From the NCBI GenBank assembly GCA_052436255.1, contig JBQVNP010000002.1:1-64000 (forward strand): a stretch of 64,000 nt of DNA, written 5' to 3'. The position numbers and the translations under genes are program-made. The notes below the pieces were generated by a model, which saw only the letters and a list, made by a program, of their open reading frames with translations, was not told where the DNA came from and did not search any database. Below, piece by piece: positions 7,856 to 15,946 of the stretch. The first letter of the stretch is position 1. Each line of letters begins with the position of its first letter. This stretch comes from Pelomonas sp052436255 (GTDB lineage: Bacteria; Pseudomonadota; Gammaproteobacteria; Burkholderiales; Burkholderiaceae_C).

Positions 7856-8881
7856 TCAATCGAAGAAGGTGCCGACGCGCTTGAGGTTACCGAAATTCAT
7901 CCAGACCAAGAAGGCCTTGCCGACGATGTTCTCGTCGGGCACGAAACCCCAGAAGCGCGAGTCACGGGAGTTGTCACGGTTATCGCCCAACGTGAAGTAG
8001 TGGCCGGCCGGCACCTTGCAGGTCACGCCCTCAACCGTGTAGCGGCAGTTCTCATTGAACGGGAAGGGACCGTCGGCGCGGTCGGCGCGGAAATAGCGCT
8101 GCGCCTCGGGCTGGACGAGGATCTGGTGCTCCTTCTCGCCGAGCTTCTCAAGGAAACGCTGGCGGTAGACGCGGCCATCCTCGTCGTAGTAGTTGCCCAG
8201 CGACTGCAGGGGCGCGGGCTGGCCGTTGATGTAGACCTTCTGATTGATATAGGCCACTTCGTCGCCGGGAATGCCCACCACGCGCTTGATGAAGTCGGTG
8301 CTGGTGTCCTCGGGGTAACGGAAAACCATCACGTCGCCACGTTTGACGTCGTTGTTGGCGACGATCTTCTTGTTGAGCACCGGCAGGCGGATGCCGTAGT
8401 GAAACTTGTTGACGAGGATGAGATCACCAACCAGCAGTGTCGGCACCATCGATCCGGACGGGATCTTGAAGGGCTCGAACAGGAAACTGCGCAACAGGAA
8501 GACGACCAGGATCACCGGGAACAGCCCGGCGGTCCAGTCCAGCCACCAGGGCTGCTGCAGGATCTGCTGGCGGGCCGGCTCGATGTCGCCATCGACGCGG
8601 GCGATGCCCTGCGCAGCCAGCGTCTCGCGGCGCTTGGCGTCGCTGGCCGCCAGCGCATCGGCGGCGGCGCGGCGGGCCGGCGCGAAGTGGAAGCGCTCGG
8701 CCAGCCAGTAGAACAGCGTGACTGAGGTCAGGACGAAAAGCAGCAGCGCGAAGTTGCCGTTCCATCGACCGATGTACCAGCCGCCCAGATAGGCCACCAG
8801 GGCCGCGTACAAAACACCGGTCAGAGCGCTCATCAGGGAGGTTTTCAAGGCAGGGGATTCGGTCAGTGGGGATTCAGTCAT
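7856..8881 (-). CDS. lepB: Signal peptidase I
   Basis: LepB removes signal peptides from exported preproteins on the outer face of the inner membrane. The 341-residue protein has N-terminal hydrophobic segments (about residues 17-35, 44-60 and 117-131) and an Ala/Arg-rich cytoplasmic loop. The catalytic Ser144 lies in IPSGSMVPTLL and the general-base Lys199 in FIKRVVGIPGDEV. The C-terminal box GDNRDNSRDSRFWG is also present. Its start overlaps the lepA stop by 8 bp, the usual lepA-lepB pairing. It probably processes many proteins encoded here, such as the Do-like protease. Confidence 0.97.
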   Translation of the reverse strand: MTESPLTESPALKTSLMSALTGVLYAALVAYLGGWYIGRWNGNFALLLFVLTSVTLFYWLAERFHFAPARRAAADALAASDAKRRETLAAQGIARVDGDIEPARQQILQQPWWLDWTAGLFPVILVVFLLRSFLFEPFKIPSGSMVPTLLVGDLILVNKFHYGIRLPVLNKKIVANNDVKRGDVMVFRYPEDTSTDFIKRVVGIPGDEVAYINQKVYINGQPAPLQSLGNYYDEDGRVYRQRFLEKLGEKEHQILVQPEAQRYFRADRADGPFPFNENCRYTVEGVTCKVPAGHYFTLGDNRDNSRDSRFWGFVPDENIVGKAFLVWMNFGNLKRVGTFFD

Positions 8882-10682
8882 CGACCTGCAGGATGGCGAG
8901 GAAGGCTTCTTGCGGCACTTCGACGGAGCCGATCTGCTTCATGCGCTTCTTGCCGGCCTTCTGCTTTTCGAGCAGCTTGCGCTTGCGGGTGATGTCGCCG
9001 CCGTAGCATTTTGCCAGCACGTTCTTGCGCAGCGCCTTGATGTTCTCGCGGGCGATGATGTTGGCGCCGATGGCGGCCTGGATGGCCACGTCGTACATCT
9101 GGCGCGGGATCTGCTCGCGCATCTTGGCGGCCACGCCGCGGCCGCGGTACTGGCTCTGGCTGCGGTGCACGATCATGGACAGCGGGTCGACCTTCTCGCC
9201 GTTGATCAGGATGTCGACCTTGACGACGTCGGCCGCGCGGTACTCCTTGAACTCGTAGTCCATGGATGCGTAACCGCGCGAGGCGCTCTTGAGCTTGTCG
9301 AAGAAGTCCAGCACGATCTCGGCCAGCGGGATCTCGTAGGTCAGCATGACCTGCTTGCCGTGATAGGCCATGTTCAGCTGTACACCGCGCTTCTGGTTGG
9401 CCAGCGTCATCACCACGCCGACATAGTCCTGCGGCATGTAGAGATGCACCGTCACGATGGGCTCGCGGATCTCGCGCATGGCGCCCACCTCGGGCATCTT
9501 GGACGGGTTCTCGACCTGGATGACTTCGCCGGTGTTCAGCTCCACCTCGTAGATGACGCTGGGCGCGGTGGTGACGAGGTCCTGGTCGAACTCGCGCTCC
9601 AGGCGCTCCTGCACGATCTCCATGTGCAGCAGGCCGAGGAAGCCACAGCGGAAGCCGAAGCCGAGCGCCTGGCTGACCTCGGGCTCATAGCGCAGGGACG
9701 AATCGTTGAGGCTGAGCTTTTCCAGCGCGTCCCGCAACTGGTCGTACTCGCTGGCTTCGGTCGGGTAGAGGCCCGCGAAGACCTGGGGCTGGATTTCCTT
9801 GAAGCCTGGCAGCGCCTCGGTCGCAGGGCCGGCATTGTTGGGGAGTTTCTTTTCCAGCGTGACGGTGTCGCCGACCTTGGCCGCAGCCAGTTCCTTGATG
9901 CCGCAGATGATGAACCCCACCTCGCCGGCCTTGAGGCTTGGGCGGTTCTCGCTCTTGGGCGTGAAGACGCCCATGTGCTCGATGGGATAGACCGTGTTGG
10001 TGTTCATCATGCGGATGCGCTCGCCCTTGCGCAGCTCGCCGTCCACCACGCGCACCAGCATGACGACGCCGACGTAGTTGTCGAACCAGGCGTCAATGAT
10101 CATGGCGCGGGGCGCGCCGTCGGGATTGCCGCGCGGCGCCGGCATGCGTGCAATTACCGCCTCAATGATCTCGTCGATGCCCATGCCGGTCTTGGCCGAA
10201 CAGGGAATGGCGTTGTCAGCGTCAATGCCAATGACGTCTTCGATCTCGGCCTTGGCGTTCTCGGGGTCGGCCGACGCCAGATCCATCTTGTTCAGCACCG
10301 GCACGACCTCGACACCGAGGTCCAGCGCGGTGTAGCAATTGGCCACCGTTTGCGCCTCCACGCCCTGGCTGGCGTCGACGACAAGCAGCGCGCCTTCGCA
10401 GGCTGACAGCGAGCGGCTGACCTCATAGGAGAAGTCCACATGACCCGGCGTGTCGATGAGGTTGAGGTTGTAGATCTGGCCGTCCTTGGCCTTGTACTGA
10501 AGCGCGGCCGTCTGCGCCTTGATCGTGATGCCGCGCTCGCGCTCCAGGTCCATCGAATCCAGCACCTGCGCTTCCATCTCGCGATCGCTCAGGCCGCCGC
10601 AGCGCTGGATGATGCGGTCGGCCAACGTGCTCTTGCCGTGGTCGATGTGGGCAATGATGGAGAAGTTGCGGATGTGATTCAT
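8874..10682 (-). CDS. lepA: Elongation factor 4 (LepA), back-translocating GTPase
   Basis: LepA is a ribosome-bound GTPase related to EF-G, linked to translation initiation and to rescue of ribosomes under ionic stress. I start it at ATG 10682 (MNHIRNFSIIAHIDHGKS), giving 602 residues as usual. All GTPase motifs are present: AHIDHGKS (G1), RGITI (G2), DTPGH (G3), NKMD (G4) and SAKTG (G5). The LepA-specific C-terminal domain ends with ITRKRKLLEKQKAGKKRMK. It heads the operon running to acpS. The region upstream of its start (10683-10790) would have to hold its promoter, since a terminator lies at 10790-10823. Confidence 0.97.
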   Translation of the reverse strand: MNHIRNFSIIAHIDHGKSTLADRIIQRCGGLSDREMEAQVLDSMDLERERGITIKAQTAALQYKAKDGQIYNLNLIDTPGHVDFSYEVSRSLSACEGALLVVDASQGVEAQTVANCYTALDLGVEVVPVLNKMDLASADPENAKAEIEDVIGIDADNAIPCSAKTGMGIDEIIEAVIARMPAPRGNPDGAPRAMIIDAWFDNYVGVVMLVRVVDGELRKGERIRMMNTNTVYPIEHMGVFTPKSENRPSLKAGEVGFIICGIKELAAAKVGDTVTLEKKLPNNAGPATEALPGFKEIQPQVFAGLYPTEASEYDQLRDALEKLSLNDSSLRYEPEVSQALGFGFRCGFLGLLHMEIVQERLEREFDQDLVTTAPSVIYEVELNTGEVIQVENPSKMPEVGAMREIREPIVTVHLYMPQDYVGVVMTLANQKRGVQLNMAYHGKQVMLTYEIPLAEIVLDFFDKLKSASRGYASMDYEFKEYRAADVVKVDILINGEKVDPLSMIVHRSQSQYRGRGVAAKMREQIPRQMYDVAIQAAIGANIIARENIKALRKNVLAKCYGGDITRKRKLLEKQKAGKKRMKQIGSVEVPQEAFLAILQVDD

Positions 10683-10789
10683 GGAGTCTTGTTCTGCGCT
10701 GCCAGAGGTGGGACACAAGGGCGAGAGCCCTTGCAGCGCAAGTTCATATCGCGGAGCGATGTGAAGCCGCGAAGCGGCGTGCTGAAGCT

Positions 10790-10823
10790 AAAAAAAAGGC
10801 ACGTCGAAGAGGCGACGTGCCTT
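10790..10823 (-). terminator. Intrinsic terminator between mucD and lepA
   Basis: AAGGCACGTCG (10796-10806) pairs perfectly with CGACGTGCCTT (10813-10823) around a 6-base loop. On the minus strand the stem is followed by a run of T (complement of A at 10790-10797). It lies about 370 bases past the mucD stop, so the mucD transcript appears to have a long 3' untranslated region, or a small RNA ends here. Confidence 0.85.
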
Positions 10824-10939
10824 CCAACAAAAGGTATGGCAACTGCTTGTTGGGCCTTCATTGTAGTCAAAAGGCCCGGCCGGGAAACCGCACCAGCATT
10901 GGTTTCCGGGTCGTTGCAGGCTGCCAACAAGCATTTTAA

Positions 10940-10981
10940 CCACAGGTTATCCACAAGATCCTGTGGATCACCTGTGGATCA
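10940..10981. promoter_or_regulatory. Palindromic cluster of three DnaA-box-like sites
   Basis: The site contains the consensus DnaA box TTATCCACA at 10947-10955. Two one-mismatch copies in the opposite orientation, TGTGGATCA, lie at 10962-10970 and 10973-10981. The two inverted copies sit in perfect tandem 11-mers CCTGTGGATCA (10960-10970 and 10971-10981). The whole forms a 16-bp palindrome, CCACAGGTTATCCACA (10940-10955) against TGTGGATCACCTGTGG (10962-10977), with one mismatch and a 6-base spacer. No T-run follows on either strand, so it is not a normal terminator. DnaA binding is inferred. Confidence 0.5.
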
Positions 10982-11194
10982 AATCCAGTCGCGCTTGGAT
11001 GGTGGGAATTCCATCGTCCAGCAACCTTTTCTGGGTGTATCAGGCGCTGATTTTAGCGACTGGCGCAAACAATCCGGCGTCGACGGTTCAAGTTAGCCGG
11101 TGCCAACTTCTGGAAACGGTGGACAACCTGGCCAACAGACCGGGCCGGACTTGTCGTATCGCGGAAAGCCCGACCTTCCAACCTAGGTTTATGG

Positions 11195-12664
11195 TCAGCG
11201 CGTCGGCTTGAGCAGCACGAAGCTGACGACGTCGTCCCGGCGCACCACCAGATTGATGACCTTGGCCTTGTCGGCCTTGGCAATCTGGGACTGGAAGACC
11301 TTGACCGAAGGCACTTCGACGTTGTCGACCGACAGTATGAGATCGCCCTCACGCAGCCCTGCGCGCGCGGCGGCGCCCGTCGCGCTGTCCACCTTGACGC
11401 CCGCCTTGAGCTTCAACTCCTTGCGCTGTGCCTCGGTCAGCTCCGACACCTTGAGCCCCAGCGCCGCGCTCGGCGCGGACGCGGCGGGCGCCGGCTCGTT
11501 GCTGCTCTCGGCGCTGCCACCAGGCTTCTTGCTGCGCTCGTCTTCGCCGATGGTGACGACGATGTCCTTGGTTGCGCCTCGACGGAACACCGTCAGCGTC
11601 GTCTTGGCACCGGGCTTCACATTGGCCACCAGCCGGCGCAGGTCGGCCGCCTTGTCGACGATCTTGCCGTCGACCTTGGTGACGACGTCTCCACCTTCCA
11701 CGCCGGCCTTCTCGGCCGGGCTGCCCGCGATGACCGAGCGAATCACCGCACCTTGCGGCTTGCCCAGGCCAATGGCCTCGGCAATTTCCTTGGTGATGTC
11801 ATCAGGCAGCACGCCGAGGTAGCCACGCACGACGCGGCCGCCAGAGCGCAGCTCGTCCGCCACGCGGATTGCCTCGCCGATGGGGATCGCGAACGAGATG
11901 CCCATATAGCCGCCGTTCTGGCTGTAGATCTGCGAGTTGATGCCGATCACCTCGCCGCGCAGATTCACCAGCGGCCCTCCCGAGTTGCCGGGATTGATGG
12001 CCACATCGGTCTGGATCAGCGGCAGCAGGTCGCCGGTGTCGCGCTGCTTGGCGCTGACGATGCCTGCCGTCACGGTGTTCTCCAGGCCGAACGGCGAGCC
12101 GATGGCCATGACCCATTCGCCGACGCGAACCCGGTTACTGTCGCCCACCTTGACGAATGGCAGGCTGGTGGCTTCGACCTTCACGACGGCTACGTCGGAA
12201 CGCTGGTCAGCGCCGATGAGCTTGGCCTTAAGCTCGCGCTTGTCGGTCAGCGTGACGATGACTTCGTCGGCGCCCTGCACGACGTGGGCATTGGTCAGCA
12301 CATAGCCATCGGCGCTGATGATGAAGCCCGAGCCGACGCCGCGGCGCATCGGGCCATCGTCGTCCGGCGTGCCGCCACCGCGCGGTGCACCACGGCGCTG
12401 GTTGGGCACGGGGATGCCGAAGCGGCGGAAGAACTCTTGCATCTGCTCGTTCATCTCCGCCTGGCCCTCGGTCATCTTGACCTTCTCGGCGGTGCGGATG
12501 TTGACGACCGCCGGGCCGACACGCTCGACCAGTTCAGCGAAGTCCGGCAACTCTCGCGTTTGCGCGGTGACGGGCGCCTGACCCAGCGCCAGCGCCAAAG
12601 CCAGGACCGAGCTTGAAAGCAGGAAGCGCGCGCGCGCGGGATTGAGGCGGGTCTCAGCGTGCAT
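11195..12664 (-). CDS. mucD: Do-like periplasmic serine protease (DegP/MucD type)
   Basis: This periplasmic HtrA-family protease/chaperone degrades misfolded envelope proteins. Started at ATG 12664 it has 489 residues with a signal peptide (hydrophobic LLSSSVLALALALG, cleavage probably near APVTA-Q). The catalytic triad is visible: His127 in TNAHVV, Asp157 in RSDVAVVK and Ser228 in GNSGGP. Two PDZ domains follow, about residues 275-365 and 390-480. An acidic, Gly/Arg-rich loop (about 88-108) matches the LA-loop region. It follows rpoE-rseA, as algU-mucA-(mucB)-mucD does in pseudomonads, so it is likely part of the sigma-E regulon. Confidence 0.93.
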   Translation of the reverse strand: MHAETRLNPARARFLLSSSVLALALALGQAPVTAQTRELPDFAELVERVGPAVVNIRTAEKVKMTEGQAEMNEQMQEFFRRFGIPVPNQRRGAPRGGGTPDDDGPMRRGVGSGFIISADGYVLTNAHVVQGADEVIVTLTDKRELKAKLIGADQRSDVAVVKVEATSLPFVKVGDSNRVRVGEWVMAIGSPFGLENTVTAGIVSAKQRDTGDLLPLIQTDVAINPGNSGGPLVNLRGEVIGINSQIYSQNGGYMGISFAIPIGEAIRVADELRSGGRVVRGYLGVLPDDITKEIAEAIGLGKPQGAVIRSVIAGSPAEKAGVEGGDVVTKVDGKIVDKAADLRRLVANVKPGAKTTLTVFRRGATKDIVVTIGEDERSKKPGGSAESSNEPAPAASAPSAALGLKVSELTEAQRKELKLKAGVKVDSATGAAARAGLREGDLILSVDNVEVPSVKVFQSQIAKADKAKVINLVVRRDDVVSFVLLKPTR

Positions 12665-12743
12665 GTTTGATTTCCAGGGGTTCAGCGAGAGGCGGACGGG
12701 AGGAACAGATGGGGCGGCAATGCAGCGCTTCAAGGACGCGGCT

Positions 12744-13292
12744 TCAATGATGCGGTTCGGAAGCGGCCGGCTCCGGCAGAGCCAGGCCCCAGTCAATGGT
12801 TTCAGGCGAAGGATCACCCGGCAAACCGGCCTCCCGCGCACCCACGACGACAGGCAGCGTGCGGCCAGCCGCGGTCTGTGCAAAGCTCAGGCCGCTAAGC
12901 CCTTGCGCACGCGGTGTTGTGGCCGGCGCAGCAGCGACGACCGCGTCCGGTGCGGGCGTGGGCCCCAGCACGCTGACGCCGAGCGCCATGGCCACGAAAC
13001 CGGCCGCCACCGCAAAGGGTGCGAACCAGTCGCGCCGGCGTGGATGTTCGGCAACCGCCGCCTGCATCTGCGCGTGCAGCCCTGCAAGCAGCGCCTCGGG
13101 TTCGCGATGCCCCCTTGGTAGCTCCGCCGAGCGCAGGCCGTCCGCGGCCGCGTGCCACAGTGCCCAGCGCTCGCGCAGGCCCGCATCGCCCGCCCAGGCG
13201 GCATTGACGCGCGCCCACTCCGCGGGCGTCGCACGGCCGTCCATGACGGCGGACAGGGCCTCGTCCAAGCTGTCGTCGACCCGGCTCACCAT
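12744..13292 (-). CDS. rseA: Anti-sigma-E factor RseA (MucA-like)
   Basis: This 182-residue single-pass membrane protein is predicted to hold RpoE at the inner membrane until regulated proteolysis. The cytoplasmic N-terminus carries the RseA_N pattern (LSAVMDGRATPAEWARVNA, then RERWALWHAAADGLRS). One hydrophobic segment follows near residues 100-118 (FAVAAGFVAMALGVSVLG) and then a short Ala/Pro-rich periplasmic tail. ATG 13292 overlaps the rpoE stop by 7 bp, indicating translational coupling. The next gene is mucD after 79 bases. The usual rseB/mucB gene is not between them. Confidence 0.85.
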   Translation of the reverse strand: MVSRVDDSLDEALSAVMDGRATPAEWARVNAAWAGDAGLRERWALWHAAADGLRSAELPRGHREPEALLAGLHAQMQAAVAEHPRRRDWFAPFAVAAGFVAMALGVSVLGPTPAPDAVVAAAPATTPRAQGLSGLSFAQTAAGRTLPVVVGAREAGLPGDPSPETIDWGLALPEPAASEPHH

Positions 13293-13867
13293 CGCCGGCC
13301 TCCTCTGGCGCCCAGCAAGGGCCGCAGCCGTGCGGCGACGGCCTCGCGAGCACGAAAGATGCGCGAGCGCACGGTGCCCGCTGGACAAGCCAGCAGATCG
13401 GCAATTTCTTCGTAGCTCAAACCATCCACCTCTCGCAGCAGCAACGCCCGGCGCTGGTCCTCGGCCAGGGACTCGACCGCCTCGTCCAGTTCACGCGCCA
13501 ACTGGCGGCTGGCGAGCAGGGATTCGGGAGTCGCATCGTCGCTTGGAGTCGCGCCGGTGCCAAAAGTTCCCTCGTCGTCCAGCGGTTCAAGCGGCCGCTG
13601 CCGGGCCCGGTGACGCTTGGCCGCATTGATCGCGATGCGGTAGATCCAGGTGTAGAAGGCGCTCTCGCCGCGAAAGGCGGGCAGGGCACGGTAGGCCGAC
13701 AGGAACGCCTCCTGGCAGAGGTCGGCCACATCGGCGGGGTCGTGCACGCTGCGCGAAAGCAAGCGCTCGACGCGGCGCTGGTATTTCAACACCAGCATGT
13801 CGAAGGCGGCACGGCTGCCGGCCTGGGCTTCGCGGACCAGCAGCGCGTCGGCCTCGGCGTCACTCAT
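13286..13867 (-). CDS. rpoE: RNA polymerase sigma factor RpoE (AlgU type, ECF)
   Basis: This 193-residue extracytoplasmic-function sigma factor is started at ATG 13867, which overlaps the stop of the preceding gene in an ATGA arrangement. Region 2 is visible as DLCQEAFLSAYRALPAFRGE and FYTWIYRIAINAAKRH. Region 4.2 shows the helix-turn-helix GLSYEEIADLLACPAGTVRSR. It is expected to direct the envelope-stress regulon, including mucD. The start lies directly downstream of the YgfX-like gene and fabF, so a fab-operon read-through contribution to its transcription is possible. Confidence 0.95.
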   Translation of the reverse strand: MSDAEADALLVREAQAGSRAAFDMLVLKYQRRVERLLSRSVHDPADVADLCQEAFLSAYRALPAFRGESAFYTWIYRIAINAAKRHRARQRPLEPLDDEGTFGTGATPSDDATPESLLASRQLARELDEAVESLAEDQRRALLLREVDGLSYEEIADLLACPAGTVRSRIFRAREAVAARLRPLLGARGGRRW

Positions 13868-14277
13868 CACGGCGCCTGTGGGGCGGAGAACAGCGTCGCA
13901 CGCAGTGCTGTCCATTGCGCCTGCTGCTGGCGGCGCGACAGCGGCAACCAGCGCGGGCCGGGGCTGGCGCGCAGCAGCAGCCAGTTGTCGAAGTCGAGCA
14001 GCACGGCCAGTTGCACCTCCGTCTCGTCAGCACGACCGGGCTCGGCCAGCCACCAGGTCTGGCCGTCCCAGCGCAGCCGGCGCGGCAGCACAGCCGCCGT
14101 GCGCCACGTCCAGACAGCGGCGAGCGGCACACCAAGCATCACGGGCCAGGCGAGCGGCTGGTGGCTGATCGCCGAAGCGGCCAAGCCGCCCGCGGCCAGC
14201 GCCGCTATCAGGGCAACATGGGCCTGCACAACCGGCTGAGCTTGCAGATGCACGGCGACCGGCGGCGTGCGGCGCAT
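13867..14277 (-). CDS. Small membrane protein, possibly YgfX/CptA-like
   Basis: The protein has 136 residues, with two N-terminal hydrophobic segments (about residues 20-36 and 42-62). A soluble part follows containing LRWDGQTWWL, LAVLLDFDNWLLLR and a final WTALRATLF. This layout (two helices, Trp-rich domain, WxxLRxxL end) resembles the YgfX/CptA family. I am not certain, and it could be an unrelated betaproteobacterial membrane protein. It lies 17 bases after fabF and overlaps rpoE by 4 bp, so it is probably co-expressed with the sigma factor. Confidence 0.5.
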   Translation of the reverse strand: MRRTPPVAVHLQAQPVVQAHVALIAALAAGGLAASAISHQPLAWPVMLGVPLAAVWTWRTAAVLPRRLRWDGQTWWLAEPGRADETEVQLAVLLDFDNWLLLRASPGPRWLPLSRRQQQAQWTALRATLFSAPQAP

Positions 14278-14294
14278 CGCCGGGCGCGGCGTCG

Positions 14295-15539
14295 TCAGAC
14301 GCGCTTGAAGATCAGCGTGCCGTTGGTGCCGCCGAAACCAAAATTATTTTTGGCCGCGACGTCGATCTTCATCGGCCGCGCCTCATTGGCGCAGTAGTCC
14401 AGGTCGCACTCGGGATCCTGGTTGAAGATATTGATCGTCGGCGGGGCGACCTGGTCGCGGATAGCCAGCGCGGTGAACACCGACTCGATGCCACCCGCGC
14501 CGCCCAACAGGTGGCCGGTCATGGACTTGGTCGAGCTGATGACCATCTGCTTGGCGTGATCGCCGAATGCCAGTTTGATCGCATTGGTCTCGTTCACGTC
14601 GCCGAGCGGCGTGGACGTGCCGTGGGCGTTCATGTAGTTGACCTGGTCGGGATTGAGTCCCGAGTTGCGCAGCGCCGCGCGCATGGAGCGCTTGGGGCCG
14701 TCAACGTTGGGCGCGGTCATGTGGTACGCATCCGCACCCATGCCGAAGCCGGCCAGTTCACAGTAGATCTTGGCGCCACGCTTCTTGGCGTGTTCGTACT
14801 CTTCGAGCACCAGCACACCCGCACCCTCGCCCAGCACGAAACCATCGCGGTCCTTGTCCCAGGGGCGGGACGCGGTCGCGGGGTCGTCGTTGCGGGTGGA
14901 GAGCGCGCGTGCCGCGGCGAAACCGCCGATGCCCAGCGGCGAGACGGCGCCCTCGGCACCGCCGGCGATCATCACGTCGGCATCGCCGTACTCGATGAGC
15001 CGGCCGGCCTCGCCGATCGCATGCAGGCCCGTCGTGCAGGCCGTGACGATCGCAAGGTTGGGGCCCTGGAAGCCGAACTGGATGGAGACGTGGCCAGAGA
15101 TCATGTTGATGATCGAGGCCGGGATGAAGAAAGGTGAAATGCGGCGCGGGCCACGGTTCACCAGCTCGGTCTTGGTGTCCTCGATCAGCGGCAGGCCGCC
15201 GATGCCGGACCCGACGAGCACGCCGATGCGCTCGGCCTGTTCCTCGGTCAGTTGGTCGCCGGTGGGCAGGCCGGCATCGCGCACCGCCTGTATGGACGCC
15301 GCCAGGCCGTAATGGATGAAGATATCCATGTGCCGGGCTTCCTTGGCGGGGATGTAGTCCTCGATCTTGAAGCCCTTGACCTCGCCCGCGAAATGGCACG
15401 CCATGTTGCTGGCGTCAAAGCGGGTGACGGTGGCGATGCCGGAACGCCCGGCGAGGATGTTGGCCCAGCCCTCGGCAACGGTATTGCCGACGGGACTGAT
15501 GAGGCCAAGACCGGTGACGACGACGCGGCGACGGCTCAT
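14295..15539 (-). CDS. fabF: 3-oxoacyl-[acyl-carrier-protein] synthase II
   Basis: FabF condenses malonyl-ACP with growing acyl-ACP in the elongation cycle and is needed for palmitoleate to cis-vaccenate elongation. The 414-residue length is standard. The nucleophile is Cys168 in VTACTTGLHAIG. The two catalytic histidines are in NAHGTSTPLGD and TGHLLGGAGG. The gly-rich NNFGFGGTN ends the thiolase fold. It is the last fatty-acid gene in the operon, separated from acpP by 35 bases that contain a weak hairpin plus eight T. Confidence 0.97.
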   Translation of the reverse strand: MSRRRVVVTGLGLISPVGNTVAEGWANILAGRSGIATVTRFDASNMACHFAGEVKGFKIEDYIPAKEARHMDIFIHYGLAASIQAVRDAGLPTGDQLTEEQAERIGVLVGSGIGGLPLIEDTKTELVNRGPRRISPFFIPASIINMISGHVSIQFGFQGPNLAIVTACTTGLHAIGEAGRLIEYGDADVMIAGGAEGAVSPLGIGGFAAARALSTRNDDPATASRPWDKDRDGFVLGEGAGVLVLEEYEHAKKRGAKIYCELAGFGMGADAYHMTAPNVDGPKRSMRAALRNSGLNPDQVNYMNAHGTSTPLGDVNETNAIKLAFGDHAKQMVISSTKSMTGHLLGGAGGIESVFTALAIRDQVAPPTINIFNQDPECDLDYCANEARPMKIDVAAKNNFGFGGTNGTLIFKRV

Positions 15540-15562
15540 GCGGTGCGGATCAGAGTTGCGAG

Positions 15563-15583
15563 AAAAAAAAGCCTTCAGGCCTT
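15563..15583 (-). terminator. Weak hairpin plus T8 between acpP and fabF (possible attenuator)
   Basis: On the minus strand the acpP stop codon lies in the TGAA loop of a 5-bp hairpin with one bulged G (15571-15583). It is followed directly by eight T (complement of A at 15563-15570). The stem is weak, so partial rather than full termination is expected. This would fit the much higher demand for ACP than for FabF. Confidence 0.4.
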
Positions 15584-15814
15584 CTGGTGCTTGACGGCGT
15601 AGTCGATCGCCAGCTGCACGGTGGTGATCTTCTCGGCCTCTTCGTCGGGGATCTCGATGCCGAACTCGTCTTCGAGGGCCATCACCAGTTCCACGGTGTC
15701 CAGAGAATCGGCGCCGAGGTCGGCAACGAAAGCCTTCTCGTTCGTAACGTCGGCTTCCGCCACGCCAAGTTGCTCGGCGATGATTTTCTTGACTCGTGCT
15801 TCGATATCGCTCAT
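15575..15814 (-). CDS. acpP: Acyl carrier protein
   Basis: This is a 79-residue acidic four-helix carrier protein. Ser37 in GADSLDTVELVM is the phosphopantetheine attachment site, modified by AcpS. It carries acyl chains for FabD, FabH, FabG and FabF and donates acyl groups to PlsX. A strong ribosome-binding site (CGGAGGAG) precedes the ATG by a short spacer, consistent with very high expression. The 132-base gap to fabG allows its own promoter. Confidence 0.98.
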   Translation of the reverse strand: MSDIEARVKKIIAEQLGVAEADVTNEKAFVADLGADSLDTVELVMALEDEFGIEIPDEEAEKITTVQLAIDYAVKHQKA

Positions 15815-15853
15815 GACACTCCTCCGGGAGGGGTTTGCAGAAAACAGCCCGGC

Positions 15854-15882
15854 ATTCTAAGGGCCTCTAGATGGGCGTCCCT
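15854..15882 (-). promoter_or_regulatory. Possible acpP promoter (-10 like)
   Basis: In the 132-base fabG-acpP gap the minus strand has TAGAAT (complement of 15854-15859) 40 bases upstream of the acpP ATG. It is close to the -10 consensus. The corresponding -35 region (AGGGAC at 17-bp spacing) is poor. A separate acpP transcript is common in other bacteria. The sequence support here is weak. Confidence 0.3.
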
Positions 15883-15946
15883 AAATCGGGAAGCCCGCCA
15901 AACTTTCGGATGACCTCCGTGCTTCGCCCTTGGCGGCCCGGCGGGC

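Larger units (their letters stand above)
10683..11194 (-). other. 512-base intergenic region between lepA and mucD
   Basis: No convincing gene is found here. Small open frames exist but cross the terminator and have no recognisable product. From the lepA side the region holds about 107 bases of presumed lepA leader with a small GC hairpin (around 10765-10779). Next is a strong minus-strand terminator (10790-10823). Further on is a palindromic DnaA-box cluster (10940-10981). The remaining ~210 bases up to the mucD stop look featureless. Confidence 0.7.

Noticed and set aside
10679..10954. 91-codon minus-strand frame upstream of lepA
   Set aside because: It runs through a strong terminator hairpin and overlaps the lepA start. 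No family resemblance or ribosome-binding site supports it.
10960..10981. Tandem 11-mers CCTGTGGATCA considered as a CRISPR-like or iteron array
   Set aside because: There are only two copies, no spacers, and no cas, rep or plasmid genes. DnaA-box-like sites explain them better.
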